DNA from: an uncultured Bacteroidota bacterium
GTDB taxonomy: Bacteria > Bacteroidota > Bacteroidia > Bacteroidales > P3
Assembly (NCBI GenBank): GCA_902784865.1
Contig: CACZWL010000005.1
Coordinates: forward strand, 49,438-113,437
DNA: 64,000 bases
Direction: 5' to 3'
Part shown: in pieces, positions 7,783-16,152 of the stretch
How the letters are laid out: every line of letters begins with the position of its first letter
Position numbering within the stretch: position 1 is the stretch's first letter
Position numbers and translations under genes: made by a program
The notes under the pieces: model-generated
What the model saw: the letters and a program-made list of their open reading frames with translations, nothing else
Database searches by the model: none
Told to the model about the DNA's origin: nothing

Positions 7783-10026
7783 ATGAACATTATCACTAAA
7801 AAGTTCGATCTCGGCGATGGCCGTATGATTGAAATCGAGACTGGCAAGCTGGCCAAACAGGCCGACGGCGCTGCCGTGGTCCGCATGAACAACACGATGC
7901 TTCTGGCCACCGTCTGTTCGAAGAAGGAGGTGGGCGAGAACGTCGACTTCATGCCCCTCACCGTTGACTATCAGGAAAAATACGCCGCCATGGGCCGTTT
8001 CCCCGGCGGTTTCTTCAAGCGCGAGGCCCGCCCGTCGGAGCATGAGATTCTCATCGCCCGCCTGGTCGACCGCGCCCTGCGTCCCCTCTTCCCCGACAAC
8101 TTCCACGCCGAGGTGCAGGTGAACATCAGCCTCATCAGCGGCGACCACGACACGATGCCCGACCAGCTGGCCGCCCTGGCCGCCGCTTCGGCCCTCGCCG
8201 TCAGCGACATACCCTTCAACGGCCCTGTCAGCGAGGTGCGCGTCAGCTACCTCGACGGCCGCTACGTCATCAACACCCCCATGCAGGACATCGAGCGTGC
8301 CGACCTCGACCTCATCGTCGCCGCCACCGAGGACAACATCATGATGGTGGAAGGCGAGATGAAGGAAGTCTCCGAGGACGTGATGCTCAACGCCCTCAAG
8401 GCCGCCCACGACGCCATCAAGATACAGTGCCGCGTGCTCAACGAGCTCACCGCCGAGACCGGCAAGCAGCAGAAGCGCGAGTACTGTCACGAGGTGAACG
8501 ACGAGGAGCTGCGCGAGCGCGTCCGCCAGGCCGTCTACCAGAAATGCTACGACTTCAGCAAGCAGGGCATCGCCAACAAGCACCAGCGCGAGGAAGGCTT
8601 CGCCGCCATCAAGCAGGAATTCATCGATGCCAACTATACCGAGGAGACCCTCACCGACGAGATCAAGTTCATGATCAACCGCTACTATCACGACACCGAG
8701 CGCGAAGCCATGCGCGACATGGTGCTCAACGAGCGCACCCGTCTCGACGGCCGCCAGCTCGACGAGATCCGCCCCATCTGGTGCGAGACCGACTACCTGC
8801 CCTCGGCCCACGGCTCCGCCATCTTCACCCGCGGCGAGACCCAGTCGCTCAGCACCTGCACCCTCGGCACCAAGCTCGACGAGCAGAAAATCGACGGCGC
8901 CGTGATCGAAGGCATGCGCCGCTTCCTGCTCCACTACAACTTCCCTGGCTTCTCCACTGGCGAGGTGAAACGTGCCGGCAGCACCAGCCGCCGCGAGGTG
9001 GGCCACGGCCACCTGGCTTGGCGCGCCCTCAAAGAGGTCCTGCCCACCGAGGCCGAGTGCCCCTACACCATCCGCGTCGTCAGCGACATCCTCGAGTCCA
9101 ACGGCTCCAGCTCCATGGCCACCGTCTGCGCCGGCTGCATGGCGCTGATGGATGCCGGCGTCAAGCTGCGCAAGCCCGTGGCCGGTATCGCCATGGGTCT
9201 CATCTCGAAGGGCGACAAGTGGGCCGTGCTGAGCGACATCCTCGGCGACGAGGACCACCTCGGCGACATGGACTTCAAGGTCTGCGGCACCGCCGACGGC
9301 ATCACCGCCTGCCAGATGGATATCAAGGTCGACGGCCTCAGCTACGACGTGCTGGCCAAGGCCCTCGAGCAGGCCCGTCAGGGTCGCCTCCACATCCTCG
9401 GCAAGATTGCCGAGACCATCCCCGCACCCCGCGAGGACTACAAGGACTTCGTACCCCGCATCGAGCAGATTCAGATACCGAAGGACTTCATCGGCGCTGT
9501 CATCGGCAAGGGTGGCGAGGTCATCCAGAAGATCCAGGCCGAGACCAACACCATCATCAATATCGAAGAGGAAGGCGAGTTCGGCATTGTCGACGTGGCA
9601 TCGGCCAACAAGGAAGACATCGCCGCCGCCATCAAGTGGATCAAGGACATCTGCACCGTGCCCGAGGTGGGCGACGTGTACGACGCCAAGGTCGTCTCCA
9701 TTGTCGAGTTCGGCGCCTTCATGGAGTTCCTGCCCGGCAAGGAAGGCCTGATGCACATCAGCGAGTACGAGTGGGGTCACCCCGAGACGCTCGAAGGCCT
9801 CATCCACGAGGGCGACGAGTTCCAGGTGAAGGTCATCGCCTTCGACGAGAAGAACGGCAAAATCAAGCTCAGCCGCAAGGCCCTCCTTCCCAAGCCCGAA
9901 GGCTATGTGGAGGAGAAGCCCGCCCGCCGCGAAGGTGGCGACCGTGGAGGCCGCGACCGTGGTCCCCGCCGCGAAGGCAACGGCGGTGGCGAGCGCCGCA
10001 GCGGTGGCAATGGCCGCCGCAGATAA
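7783..10026 (+). CDS. pnp: Polyribonucleotide nucleotidyltransferase (PNPase)
   Basis: The 747-residue protein shows the full PNPase architecture: first RNase PH domain (about 1-225, with [20 protein letters not shown]), a helical linker, the second RNase PH domain (about 310-545, with [14 protein letters not shown] and [13 protein letters not shown]), a KH domain with the GKGG loop, and an S1 domain (about 630-700, [18 protein letters not shown]). An Arg/Gly-rich tail of about 35 residues closes it. PNPase degrades RNA phosphorolytically from the 3' end. The start [13 protein letters not shown] was chosen over an upstream in-frame Met at 7654, which would overlap the promoter. It is monocistronic with its own terminator. 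Confidence 0.98.
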   Translation: MNIITKKFDLGDGRMIEIETGKLAKQADGAAVVRMNNTMLLATVCSKKEVGENVDFMPLTVDYQEKYAAMGRFPGGFFKREARPSEHEILIARLVDRALRPLFPDNFHAEVQVNISLISGDHDTMPDQLAALAAASALAVSDIPFNGPVSEVRVSYLDGRYVINTPMQDIERADLDLIVAATEDNIMMVEGEMKEVSEDVMLNALKAAHDAIKIQCRVLNELTAETGKQQKREYCHEVNDEELRERVRQAVYQKCYDFSKQGIANKHQREEGFAAIKQEFIDANYTEETLTDEIKFMINRYYHDTEREAMRDMVLNERTRLDGRQLDEIRPIWCETDYLPSAHGSAIFTRGETQSLSTCTLGTKLDEQKIDGAVIEGMRRFLLHYNFPGFSTGEVKRAGSTSRREVGHGHLAWRALKEVLPTEAECPYTIRVVSDILESNGSSSMATVCAGCMALMDAGVKLRKPVAGIAMGLISKGDKWAVLSDILGDEDHLGDMDFKVCGTADGITACQMDIKVDGLSYDVLAKALEQARQGRLHILGKIAETIPAPREDYKDFVPRIEQIQIPKDFIGAVIGKGGEVIQKIQAETNTIINIEEEGEFGIVDVASANKEDIAAAIKWIKDICTVPEVGDVYDAKVVSIVEFGAFMEFLPGKEGLMHISEYEWGHPETLEGLIHEGDEFQVKVIAFDEKNGKIKLSRKALLPKPEGYVEEKPARREGGDRGGRDRGPRREGNGGGERRSGGNGRRR

Positions 10027-10046
10027 GCCATCGAGTCTTAGATAAT

Positions 10047-10082
10047 GAAACGAGCCGCCCGATTGGGTGGCTCGTTTCTATT
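10047..10082 (+). terminator. pnp terminator
   Basis: A 14-position stem (10047-10060 with 10065-10078, one mismatch) with loop GATT lies 21 bases after the pnp stop; the T-run is short. Confidence 0.8.
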
Positions 10083-10150
10083 GTATAGCAAGGTTGTTGG
10101 GTGCTCTCTATTGTTTCCGGTAGGATTAATCATAAAATGAATGCCAAGGG

Positions 10151-10411
10151 CTACTTCTTTTTTGCTCTTTCGCGCTCGCGCTTCAAGCTTTCCTTGGCCC
10201 GTTCGATGTCGCGCTTCAGACTCTCGATACGGCGGTCGTGACTGGCGGCACGCTCGATTTTCTGTTTGCGGTAGCTGGCCTTGAGGCTGGTGGTGGAGGC
10301 ACGCTTGACGAGGTCGGCATAGTGTGCATTGTCTCTTTTCTTGGCTTCGCGCTCGTCGGCGACATCCTTGCGCAAGTCGATAAGGCGCTTGCGGTAGTAT
10401 TCTACGCTCAT
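10151..10411 (-). CDS. Small coiled-coil protein of the accessory cluster
   Basis: From the Met at 10411 the product is 86 residues and very basic, with heptad-like helices throughout (YYRKRLIDLRKDVADEREAK, then KRDIERAKESLKRERERAKKK). It is probably one long coiled coil. I do not recognise an enzymatic domain; I recall similar short proteins as possible partners of TIR-domain proteins in Bacteroidota, but no TIR gene is visible here. The frame is open upstream to about 10570 without an ATG (GTG at 10525) and reads as protein-like (ends in HYHNAKKSN), possibly the tail of a lost gene. It is the last gene of the minus-strand cluster. Confidence 0.6.
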   Translation of the reverse strand: MSVEYYRKRLIDLRKDVADEREAKKRDNAHYADLVKRASTTSLKASYRKQKIERAASHDRRIESLKRDIERAKESLKRERERAKKK

Positions 10412-10579
10412 GATGTTGCTTTTTTTTGCGTTATGATAATGTAATGGGTTCTGGGTGTCTTGGGTCTTGGAAATATGCTTGTTGATGTAGTAGCAGTACA
10501 CTTCGAGATTGTTCTGTTCGGTCACCTCGTAGCCATCGAATCGGTTCGGGGTGAAAAATCTTGCAACATATTATTTAGG

Positions 10580-11062
10580 TTAGTTTATTAAACAGCACAT
10601 AATTGAAACGACAATGGAAAGCAAACCCATCAATACGCCCAACATACCGATTCGAAAAGAGATACGTGTTGCCGCGTTAGGGTGGTTGCGATAGAACAGC
10701 CAGCGACATCCTTGCGAAACAGAGACCTTCCTGTCTGAGCAATCATCAATGCCAAGTTCTTGTAGAGCGGCAGGCGATAGCATTACAGTGCTTGCATCCA
10801 AACCATTTATCGAAGCGCCACGGTAAATGCGATAGATACTGCGATGTGCCTCCTCGTTGGTTATTTTCACAACACTTAAACGCTGCTTGCTTTGGTTTTG
10901 ATCATTCTTCCTTGTTCCAAAGATTTTAACATATGCTGCGGAGCAGAAAACCGCCTGTCCATCTATGTCCAACATGCTTACTGGTTGTTGGATAATGAAG
11001 CCATCTTCCAGTTTCTTCACGCTGTCTTTCATTACTCGTGGGGAGAATTGTTGCTTTTCCAT
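10580..11062 (-). CDS. Unknown protein with one C-terminal membrane segment
   Basis: The 160-residue protein is soluble for its first 130 residues and ends with one hydrophobic segment (about 136-158, GMLGVLMGLLSIVVSIM), so it may be a tail-anchored protein. There is no signal peptide. No known family was recognised. It lies 11 bases after the TerB-like/TPR gene, so both are probably co-transcribed. Its base composition is more AT-rich than the housekeeping genes around the cluster, consistent with acquired DNA. Confidence 0.65.
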   Translation of the reverse strand: MEKQQFSPRVMKDSVKKLEDGFIIQQPVSMLDIDGQAVFCSAAYVKIFGTRKNDQNQSKQRLSVVKITNEEAHRSIYRIYRGASINGLDASTVMLSPAALQELGIDDCSDRKVSVSQGCRWLFYRNHPNAATRISFRIGMLGVLMGLLSIVVSIMCCLIN

Positions 11063-11073
11063 AATTTTGCTAT

Positions 11074-12180
11074 TTATTTTATTTTATCCTGTAATCTATG
11101 TATATCTGAATAATAAAAAGAATCATAGTGAAAATACTTTATATATGTATCTAGTAATCGCGCAGCATCTTTCTTACGGTTGGAACGAAGCATTCCGTTA
11201 AATTCAGTTTCTACGATATACCACAGTTCTCTCCGCCATCTATAGCTCTTTCCCAAATTTAAGTCAGCATACATCGCACCAAACTTGAGGGCTTCTTTAT
11301 AGTTTCCCTCCATTTTATATATTTGAAACAATGCTCCATAGCAATCACCTTCTTTGTCTGCCCCATAATCCATAATAACCTTCTTGTATATCTTTATGGC
11401 CTCCTTGGTGTCGCCAATTTCCTGTAGTTTCTTCGCCTTATTCATCAAACTTTCCCTCGTTTCAGGAGCACTGGGTGTTTTTTGTGGTTCTTGCTTAGGT
11501 TGAGGTTGGGGCTTTGGTTGCTGCTGTGCTTGTGCCTGTTGCTGTTGCTTACGTCGCATTTTCGCAATCCGGCCATCAATCATCATCTCCACCTCATCGG
11601 GGTCATAACCCTGAGCTACGGCTTTTTTGATGATAATAGCACGTTCTTTGCTTGTTACAGCACCGTCAGCCAGAGCCGCTTCCATCAGTTGGTAGAAAGA
11701 GAATCCCTGTGCGGCCGGTTGTGCTGGTGCCGGTGCTGGTGCCGGTTTGGGCGCCGGGTCAGCCTTGGGTATGGGTGCGGCTTTCGTCTCTTTGGCGGTT
11801 TTTTCTTTGGTCTCTTTGACTGGCTTTTCTTTGGTCTCCTTTTTTGCCACAGGCTTTTCGGCAGGGGCTGCAGGCAGCGGTGTGTCTATCGAGGCCAGCG
11901 TCAGGCCGTCGTCAACCGCTTTCTTGTCGTCGGCATCATACACCTGCACATTGATTCCGTAGATGTCGGTAACCTTTTTCTTCATTCCGGCCACCTTGGT
12001 GTTGCCTTTCAGCTCCAATTCGCCGCCTTTGCAGCCATCGGCTTTGAGCGAAGCCATCGTCGCACCCTCGTCGACGGGTTTGCCGTCCTTCAGGATACGA
12101 AGCGTGCCGCCGAAGGACTCTTTGAAGTTCTTCTTGACGGTCTTTGCGGACATGCGTCCAGTGATTGTGAATGTTGCCAT
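11074..12180 (-). CDS. Modular protein: small paralogous domain, TerB-like helices and TPR-like repeats
   Basis: This 368-residue protein has four parts. Residues 1-100 match the small domain of the genes at 13697 and 15453 (TVKKNFKESFGGTLRI, CKGGELELKG, YGINVQVYDADD). A Lys/Glu/Pro/Ala linker follows (about 105-157). Residues 158-205 (YQLMEAALADGAVTSKERA, then GYDPDEVEMMIDGR) resemble the TerB-like helical fold. A Gln/Pro-rich linker leads to TPR-like helices (about 245-368, KAKKLQEIGDTKEAIKIYKK). No signal peptide or membrane segment is present, so it is probably a cytoplasmic scaffold. The TerB resemblance is pattern-based only. No catalytic motif was seen. Confidence 0.75.
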   Translation of the reverse strand: MATFTITGRMSAKTVKKNFKESFGGTLRILKDGKPVDEGATMASLKADGCKGGELELKGNTKVAGMKKKVTDIYGINVQVYDADDKKAVDDGLTLASIDTPLPAAPAEKPVAKKETKEKPVKETKEKTAKETKAAPIPKADPAPKPAPAPAPAQPAAQGFSFYQLMEAALADGAVTSKERAIIIKKAVAQGYDPDEVEMMIDGRIAKMRRKQQQQAQAQQQPKPQPQPKQEPQKTPSAPETRESLMNKAKKLQEIGDTKEAIKIYKKVIMDYGADKEGDCYGALFQIYKMEGNYKEALKFGAMYADLNLGKSYRWRRELWYIVETEFNGMLRSNRKKDAARLLDTYIKYFHYDSFYYSDIHRLQDKIK

Positions 12181-12378
12181 ATTATATGTTTTTTATGTTG
12201 TTATCTTACTGCTTTTTTGTATTTGTACAGTTATAACTGCGCATTTTGTATAAGGTATATTGTATAAATTGCAAGATAATTCTGCTCTTTCTTCAAGTTC
12301 TATCGCTAAATTCATTTCTCACTGATACTATTTGATATTCAACAAATAACAATATTGTGCAGTTTCAATAGTATACTT

Positions 12379-12448
12379 ATTTTGGTGAGTATAATCACTG
12401 AAAAGTATAATATTCGGTGATTATATTCACCAAAATTATGTATCTTTG
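12379..12448 (+). promoter_or_regulatory. Promoter and 20-bp inverted-repeat operator of the AAA ATPase gene at 12474
   Basis: The arms 12379-12398 and 12417-12436 match at 19 of 20 positions and are separated by 18 bases. The -7 box TATCTTTG (12441-12448) begins 4 bases after the right arm, so a protein bound to the arms would cover the -33 region. This looks like a dimeric-repressor site, possibly for autoregulation. Confidence 0.7.
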
Positions 12449-12473
12449 CACCGGATTTTAATACTTGACAACG

Positions 12474-13595
12474 ATGATAGAACGCAAACTCAAAGAGGTC
12501 ATTAATGGCCGTCTGTTTACGGGGAAAGCCATTATCCTTATCGGCGCCCGGCAGGTGGGCAAAACCACGTTGCTTAAAGAACTTACCGGCGAAATGAACA
12601 ATGTTCTCTGGCTCAACGGTGACGAGATGGAAACCCGAAACCTGCTGCAAGAGGTGTCGGTCGAGAAATTCCGCAGCCTTATCGGAAGTCGGCGGATAAT
12701 GGTAGTCGACGAAGCCCAGCGCATCGAGAATATAGGTCTGAAGATGAAGCTCATCACCGACCAGCTGTCCGAGGTACAACTCATCCTTACGGGCAGTTCG
12801 TCGCTCGACCTTGCCAACCGCATCAACGAGCCGCTTACCGGGCGCAAATGGGAGTACACAATGTTTCCCCTCTCTTTTGGCGAGATGGCAGCCCATACGA
12901 GCACATTTGAGGAACTGAAACATCTGCCCATACGGTTAGTGTACGGCTATTATCCTGATGCGGTGACACATCCCGGCGACGAGCGCGAGATACTGCAACA
13001 AATCACCGAGAGCTACCTCTACAAAGACATCCTCGAATGGGAGCATATCCGCAAGTCGGACAAGCTGGTGGCACTCCTCAAGTCACTGGCTTTCCAAGTC
13101 GGCAGCGAGGTGTCGCTCAACGAACTGGCCCGGCAGGTGGAATTGGACAAAAACACCGTTGAGAAGTATCTCCAGCTGTTGGAGCAGACCCAGGTGATAT
13201 TCCGGCTCTCGTCGTTCAGCCGCAACCTCCGCAACGAACTGAAAAATTCGCGCAAAATCTACTTCTACGATAATGGCATCCGCAACGCGTTGATAAGCGA
13301 CTTCAAGGATGTGTCGATGCGCGGCGACATAGGTGCCTTGTGGGAAAACTGGATGATTAGTGAGTTGATAAAGAAGCGGCACTACGACCGCCGTTTCGTC
13401 AACCGCTACTTCTGGCGCACCACAGGACAGCAGGAGGTGGACTATATCGAAGAAGCCGACGGCCGCCTGACGGCCTATGAGTTCAAGTGGAACTCCCAAA
13501 AGAAAGCCAAACTATCGCAGACTTTTGCGAAAGCCTATCCCGACACTGACTTCATCGTCGTCAACCGCGACAACTTCTACACGCTGTTGGCATAA
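12474..13595 (+). CDS. ATP-binding protein, AAA_14 plus DUF4143 (PD-(D/E)XK-like C-terminus)
   Basis: The 373-residue protein has Walker A GARQVGKT at 24-31, Walker B RIMVVDE ending at D79-E80 and a sensor-like LILTGSSS. The C-terminal part is the DUF4143 module with a winged-helix-like stretch (NELARQVELDKNTVEKYLQL) and a final EVDYIE...YEFKW segment that resembles the D/ExK core of PD-(D/E)XK nucleases. These ATPases are common, mobile-looking genes of Bacteroidota with no settled role. It lies on the plus strand inside a minus-strand cluster and has its own promoter. A paralogue sits at 34094. The start MIERKLK was preferred to a TTG 9 bases upstream. Confidence 0.88.
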   Translation: MIERKLKEVINGRLFTGKAIILIGARQVGKTTLLKELTGEMNNVLWLNGDEMETRNLLQEVSVEKFRSLIGSRRIMVVDEAQRIENIGLKMKLITDQLSEVQLILTGSSSLDLANRINEPLTGRKWEYTMFPLSFGEMAAHTSTFEELKHLPIRLVYGYYPDAVTHPGDEREILQQITESYLYKDILEWEHIRKSDKLVALLKSLAFQVGSEVSLNELARQVELDKNTVEKYLQLLEQTQVIFRLSSFSRNLRNELKNSRKIYFYDNGIRNALISDFKDVSMRGDIGALWENWMISELIKKRHYDRRFVNRYFWRTTGQQEVDYIEEADGRLTAYEFKWNSQKKAKLSQTFAKAYPDTDFIVVNRDNFYTLLA

Positions 13596-13652
13596 AGCAT
13601 ATAACTACCTGCAATAATACAATACGTCAAAGAACTCTCTTTTATTTGGAAC

Positions 13653-13678
13653 CCGGCGGGCGGGCTACCGCCCGCCGG
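13653..13678. terminator. Bidirectional terminator between convergent genes
   Basis: An 11-bp perfect GC stem (13653-13663 with 13668-13678, loop GCTA) lies between the AAA gene and the convergent small-domain gene. AT-rich sequence follows on the minus strand. Confidence 0.7.
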
Positions 13679-13696
13679 ATTGGATGCCGCAGGGTT

Positions 13697-13999
13697 TTAT
13701 TTGCCGGCGGCGGAGATGGTGATGCTGTTGTCGGCCAGGGCGCTGTCGTCGGCGTTGGCCACCTGGACCTTGATGCCGTAGAGCTCCTTCACCTTGTCCT
13801 CGAAGTTGCCCACCTGCATGTTGCCACGCACGGTCAGCTCGCCGCCCTTGGCATCCTTGGCGCGGATCGAGGCGAGGGTTGCATCGTCGTCGGCGAAGCG
13901 GGCGCCGTTGTAGACGCGCAGGGTCGAGCCGAAGGCTTTCTTGAATTGGTCGCGAAGGGTCTTCACCTTCATGTTGCCGGTCATTTTGATGTCTGCCAT
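13697..13999 (-). CDS. Small stand-alone domain protein (paralogue of 11074 and 15453 genes)
   Basis: The 100-residue protein is the minimal form of the domain repeated in this cluster. Conserved positions are MTGNMKVKTLRDQFKKAFG, TLRVYNG, DDDATLASIR, KGGELTVRGNMQVG and YGIKVQVANADDS. The alternating strand-helix-strand pattern suggests a small beta-grasp-like alpha/beta fold, but this is inference. There is no signal peptide or membrane segment. Its ATG lies 73 bases after the OmpA-domain gene in the same direction. The function is not known; a binding or scaffold role is more likely than catalysis because no polar catalytic set is conserved. Confidence 0.8.
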   Translation of the reverse strand: MADIKMTGNMKVKTLRDQFKKAFGSTLRVYNGARFADDDATLASIRAKDAKGGELTVRGNMQVGNFEDKVKELYGIKVQVANADDSALADNSITISAAGK

Positions 14000-14072
14000 A
14001 ATTTTAAAACGTTTTAAATTAATAAATGTAGCCTGTCAGGTTGGCCACCCGACAGACCGTGAATTGTCTCTT

Positions 14073-15095
14073 TTAGATGATTTCGAACTCGGTGCGACGG
14101 TTCTCCGGAGCCATCGGGTCGTCGGCGTTCTTGGGCTGGCTGCTGCCAAATCCTGCTGCTTCGAGGCGGCTGGCGTCGATGCCCTCGTGCGCGGTCAAGA
14201 AGATGACGGCGGCCTGGGCACGGGCTTCGCTCAGTTTCTGATTGTACGCCGCATCACCCTCGGCGCTGGTGTGGCCGGCGATGCGCAGGCGCAACTCTGG
14301 ATACCGTTTCATCAGCTTGGCTAGGTCGTGCAGCACAAACTTGGCATCCTCGCTGAGGTCGGCCTTGTCCTTCTGGAACTCGGCGGCGTTGAAGTTGTCT
14401 TCTATCTGCTCCAGTTGTTGGATATAGACGGTGTCGACAACGGTCTGCACCACGGTGTCGGTGACTGTCATCACTTCAGTCTTGCCTTTCGGGCGGAGCA
14501 ACAGCGCCAGCAAGATGCCGATAACGGCCAATGCCAGCAGCAGCCACACCCACCAGGGGATGTGCTTCTTCTCCACTTCGCGCACCACCTCTTTTTCCAC
14601 GATTTTCTCTACTATCTCCACCTGCGGTTTCCAGTTGTTGAGGTATTCCAGCTCATAATAGCCAAGCTTGCCGCGACGGCCTTTCTCAAAGCTGGCTACG
14701 TAGATGTCGTACTGCTTGGCCCATTCCACGAGGGTTGGAAAATTGCCTTGTCCCCACACCACATTGTAGTTGGTGACTCGGGTGCCGTCGCCCAGCGTAT
14801 AGTAGTAGGCACCGGGCTTGCCGTTCTTTATGTCTTCAACGAACTTCAATGTACGCTCGTCGCCTTCGTCCTGCGCTATGCGTTCCAACTCTTCTGCGGT
14901 GCAGAATGTGTTTTGTACCTTCTTGGTGGAGGCAAACTTCTCGCGCGGGAAAGCACGGTTGAGGTCCTCTAATTTCGCTTCAGGATGGATGAGGCAATAA
15001 GCCTGAAAGATGCCCAGAGCCGTGCGCCCCTGGTTCTCGCTGCGCACCAGCACTTTCGCAGTGCTGGGATAATTGGTTGTCTGTATTTCGCTCAT
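14073..15095 (-). CDS. Inner-membrane protein with unknown N-terminal domain and OmpA-like peptidoglycan-binding domain
   Basis: This 340-residue protein has no signal peptide. Residues 1-155 form a soluble domain I cannot name (Tyr/Trp-rich, with GAYYYTLGDGTRVTNYNVVW). A charged helix follows (IVEKIVEKEVVREVEKK), then one membrane segment at 180-200 (WWVWLLLALAVIGILLALLL) and an OmpA domain (235-340) with LRLRIAGHTSAEGDAAYN and the peptidoglycan-contact region near ENRRTEFEI. A cytoplasmic N-domain with a periplasmic OmpA domain is the likely topology, as in MotB or type VI TssL-like proteins. It could anchor the cluster's cytoplasmic proteins to the cell wall. Confidence 0.85.
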   Translation of the reverse strand: MSEIQTTNYPSTAKVLVRSENQGRTALGIFQAYCLIHPEAKLEDLNRAFPREKFASTKKVQNTFCTAEELERIAQDEGDERTLKFVEDIKNGKPGAYYYTLGDGTRVTNYNVVWGQGNFPTLVEWAKQYDIYVASFEKGRRGKLGYYELEYLNNWKPQVEIVEKIVEKEVVREVEKKHIPWWVWLLLALAVIGILLALLLRPKGKTEVMTVTDTVVQTVVDTVYIQQLEQIEDNFNAAEFQKDKADLSEDAKFVLHDLAKLMKRYPELRLRIAGHTSAEGDAAYNQKLSEARAQAAVIFLTAHEGIDASRLEAAGFGSSQPKNADDPMAPENRRTEFEII

Positions 15096-15114
15096 AATAC
15101 TAAGATTAATTGTT

Positions 15115-15456
15115 TTAAGCAAATATGATTCCTTTGCCGCGCTTGGTGGCGTTGTAGTCCATCAGTATCTCCTTGATGCGACGGCAGTCGCTCTTGCTGA
15201 GACAGTAGGCGGTGATGGTGCCGCCGACGGCCTTGATTTCGATGTCGGCGCCGATTAAGTGCTGGTCTATCTTGATGCGACGGATATAGCGGAAAGCCAG
15301 CACGTCCTCGTCAACGCCTATCATCGACAGGTTGCGCTTGCGCACGGTAATGGTCTCGGCATCGGTGTCGACGATGAGGTGCCACGGTGTGGCGACATTG
15401 ATAATCTTGCCGTTGGCGGCCAGGGCCGCCTCGGAGGATGTGGCTTCGAATCTCAT
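15115..15456 (-). CDS. PH-like small protein of the accessory cluster
   Basis: The 113-residue protein has a run of amphipathic strands (IINVATPWHLIVDTDAETI, TVRKRNLSMIGVD, VLAFRYIRRIKIDQ, ADIEIKAVGGTITAY) followed by a C-terminal helix (SKSDCRRIKEILMDYN). This strand-rich order with one final helix resembles bacterial PH-like domains, but the assignment rests on pattern only. Its ATG overlaps the stop codon of the upstream small-domain gene (ATGA at 15453-15456), showing tight coupling. There is no signal peptide. Confidence 0.7.
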   Translation of the reverse strand: MRFEATSSEAALAANGKIINVATPWHLIVDTDAETITVRKRNLSMIGVDEDVLAFRYIRRIKIDQHLIGADIEIKAVGGTITAYCLSKSDCRRIKEILMDYNATKRGKGIIFA

Positions 15457-15818
15457 TTGTACTCTCCGCGTGCGGCCTGGCCGATGGTGATATTGTTGGG
15501 AACGCAGACCTTGCCTTCCTTGTCCTTGATCTGCACGGTGACGCCGAAGTTCTGGTCGAAGAGTTTCTCGGCATCGCCCACTTTGGTCGAGCCTTTGATC
15601 TTCAAGCCGTCGGCCTTGGTGTTGACCTCCTTGGAGGTCTTGCTGTTCAAGGCCGCGAGGGTCATCTCGGGGTCGGCAAGCTTCTGGCCTTTGTAGAAAG
15701 CCAGCTGCAGATCGAAGGCTTTGAGGAAATCGGCCGAGAGGGTTTTGAGTTTCTTGTTCGGCGCTACCGTGAATTCGGCCTTGTTGAAGGCATCTTTAAT
15801 GTTGTTGATGAGTCCCAT
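15453..15818 (-). CDS. First gene of the accessory operon: divergent copy of the small paralogous domain
   Basis: From the Met at 15818 the product is 121 residues. Residues 1-22 form a short helix (MGLINNIKDAFNKAEF); the rest aligns with the 100-residue paralogue: KLKTLSADFLKAFDLQLAFY, GQKLADPEMTLAAL, LKIKGSTKVGDAEK, FGVTVQIKDKEG and NNITIGQAA. It contains an insertion of about five residues before LKIKG. The longer frame to 15914 would run into the leader hairpin and was rejected. It is the promoter-proximal gene, followed by the PH-like gene with an ATGA overlap. Confidence 0.75.
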   Translation of the reverse strand: MGLINNIKDAFNKAEFTVAPNKKLKTLSADFLKAFDLQLAFYKGQKLADPEMTLAALNSKTSKEVNTKADGLKIKGSTKVGDAEKLFDQNFGVTVQIKDKEGKVCVPNNITIGQAARGEYK

Positions 15819-15877
15819 ATTCTGCTGTTTAACGTTAATATATGCAATAAAAAAGCCGTGAACTTGTTTCTTGTTCT

Positions 15878-15990
15878 GTACCTGAGGCTCTGCAAAACCC
15901 TTACTACTTATCAAGAAAGCTCACGGTGCCGTGAGCGTTTCTCCTTTCTTGACGTAGTAAGTACTTAAAAATTTGCAGATTTTCAGGTAC
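15878..15990 (-). promoter_or_regulatory. Long leader hairpin of the accessory operon
   Basis: Five nested stems pair without shifting order: 15878-15885/15983-15990, 15889-15896/15972-15979, 15900-15907/15954-15961, 15911-15919/15944-15952 and 15919-15926/15929-15936, each perfect, separated by small internal loops. The element lies between the predicted promoter (16074-16104) and the first start codon (15818), so it should be transcribed. No T-run follows, which argues against a plain terminator. Confidence 0.8.
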
Positions 15991-16073
15991 ACCAAGAAAA
16001 GCGAATACGCTTAAATATGTCTATACTATTCTGTTGTCTTTATGCCATAGAATATTGTTTTTGTTTCACGGTG

Positions 16074-16104
16074 CAAAATTACACATTATTTTTGAATCTG
16101 CAAA
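16074..16104 (-). promoter_or_regulatory. Promoter of the accessory operon
   Basis: On the minus strand TTTG (16101-16104) and TAATTTTG (16074-16081) are separated by 19 bases, as in the Bacteroidota consensus. The transcript would have a leader of about 250 nt before 15818. The 334-base gap up to 16152 holds only this promoter and the hairpin. Confidence 0.7.
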
Positions 16105-16152
16105 ATATTTTTAGTGGGACATCAGTAAATGCAGCTCAAAATGATGTTTTTT

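Noticed and set aside
15878-15990. Retron-type ncRNA
   Set aside because: The hairpin is long, but there is no reverse transcriptase gene in the window and no paired a1/a2 flanks were seen.
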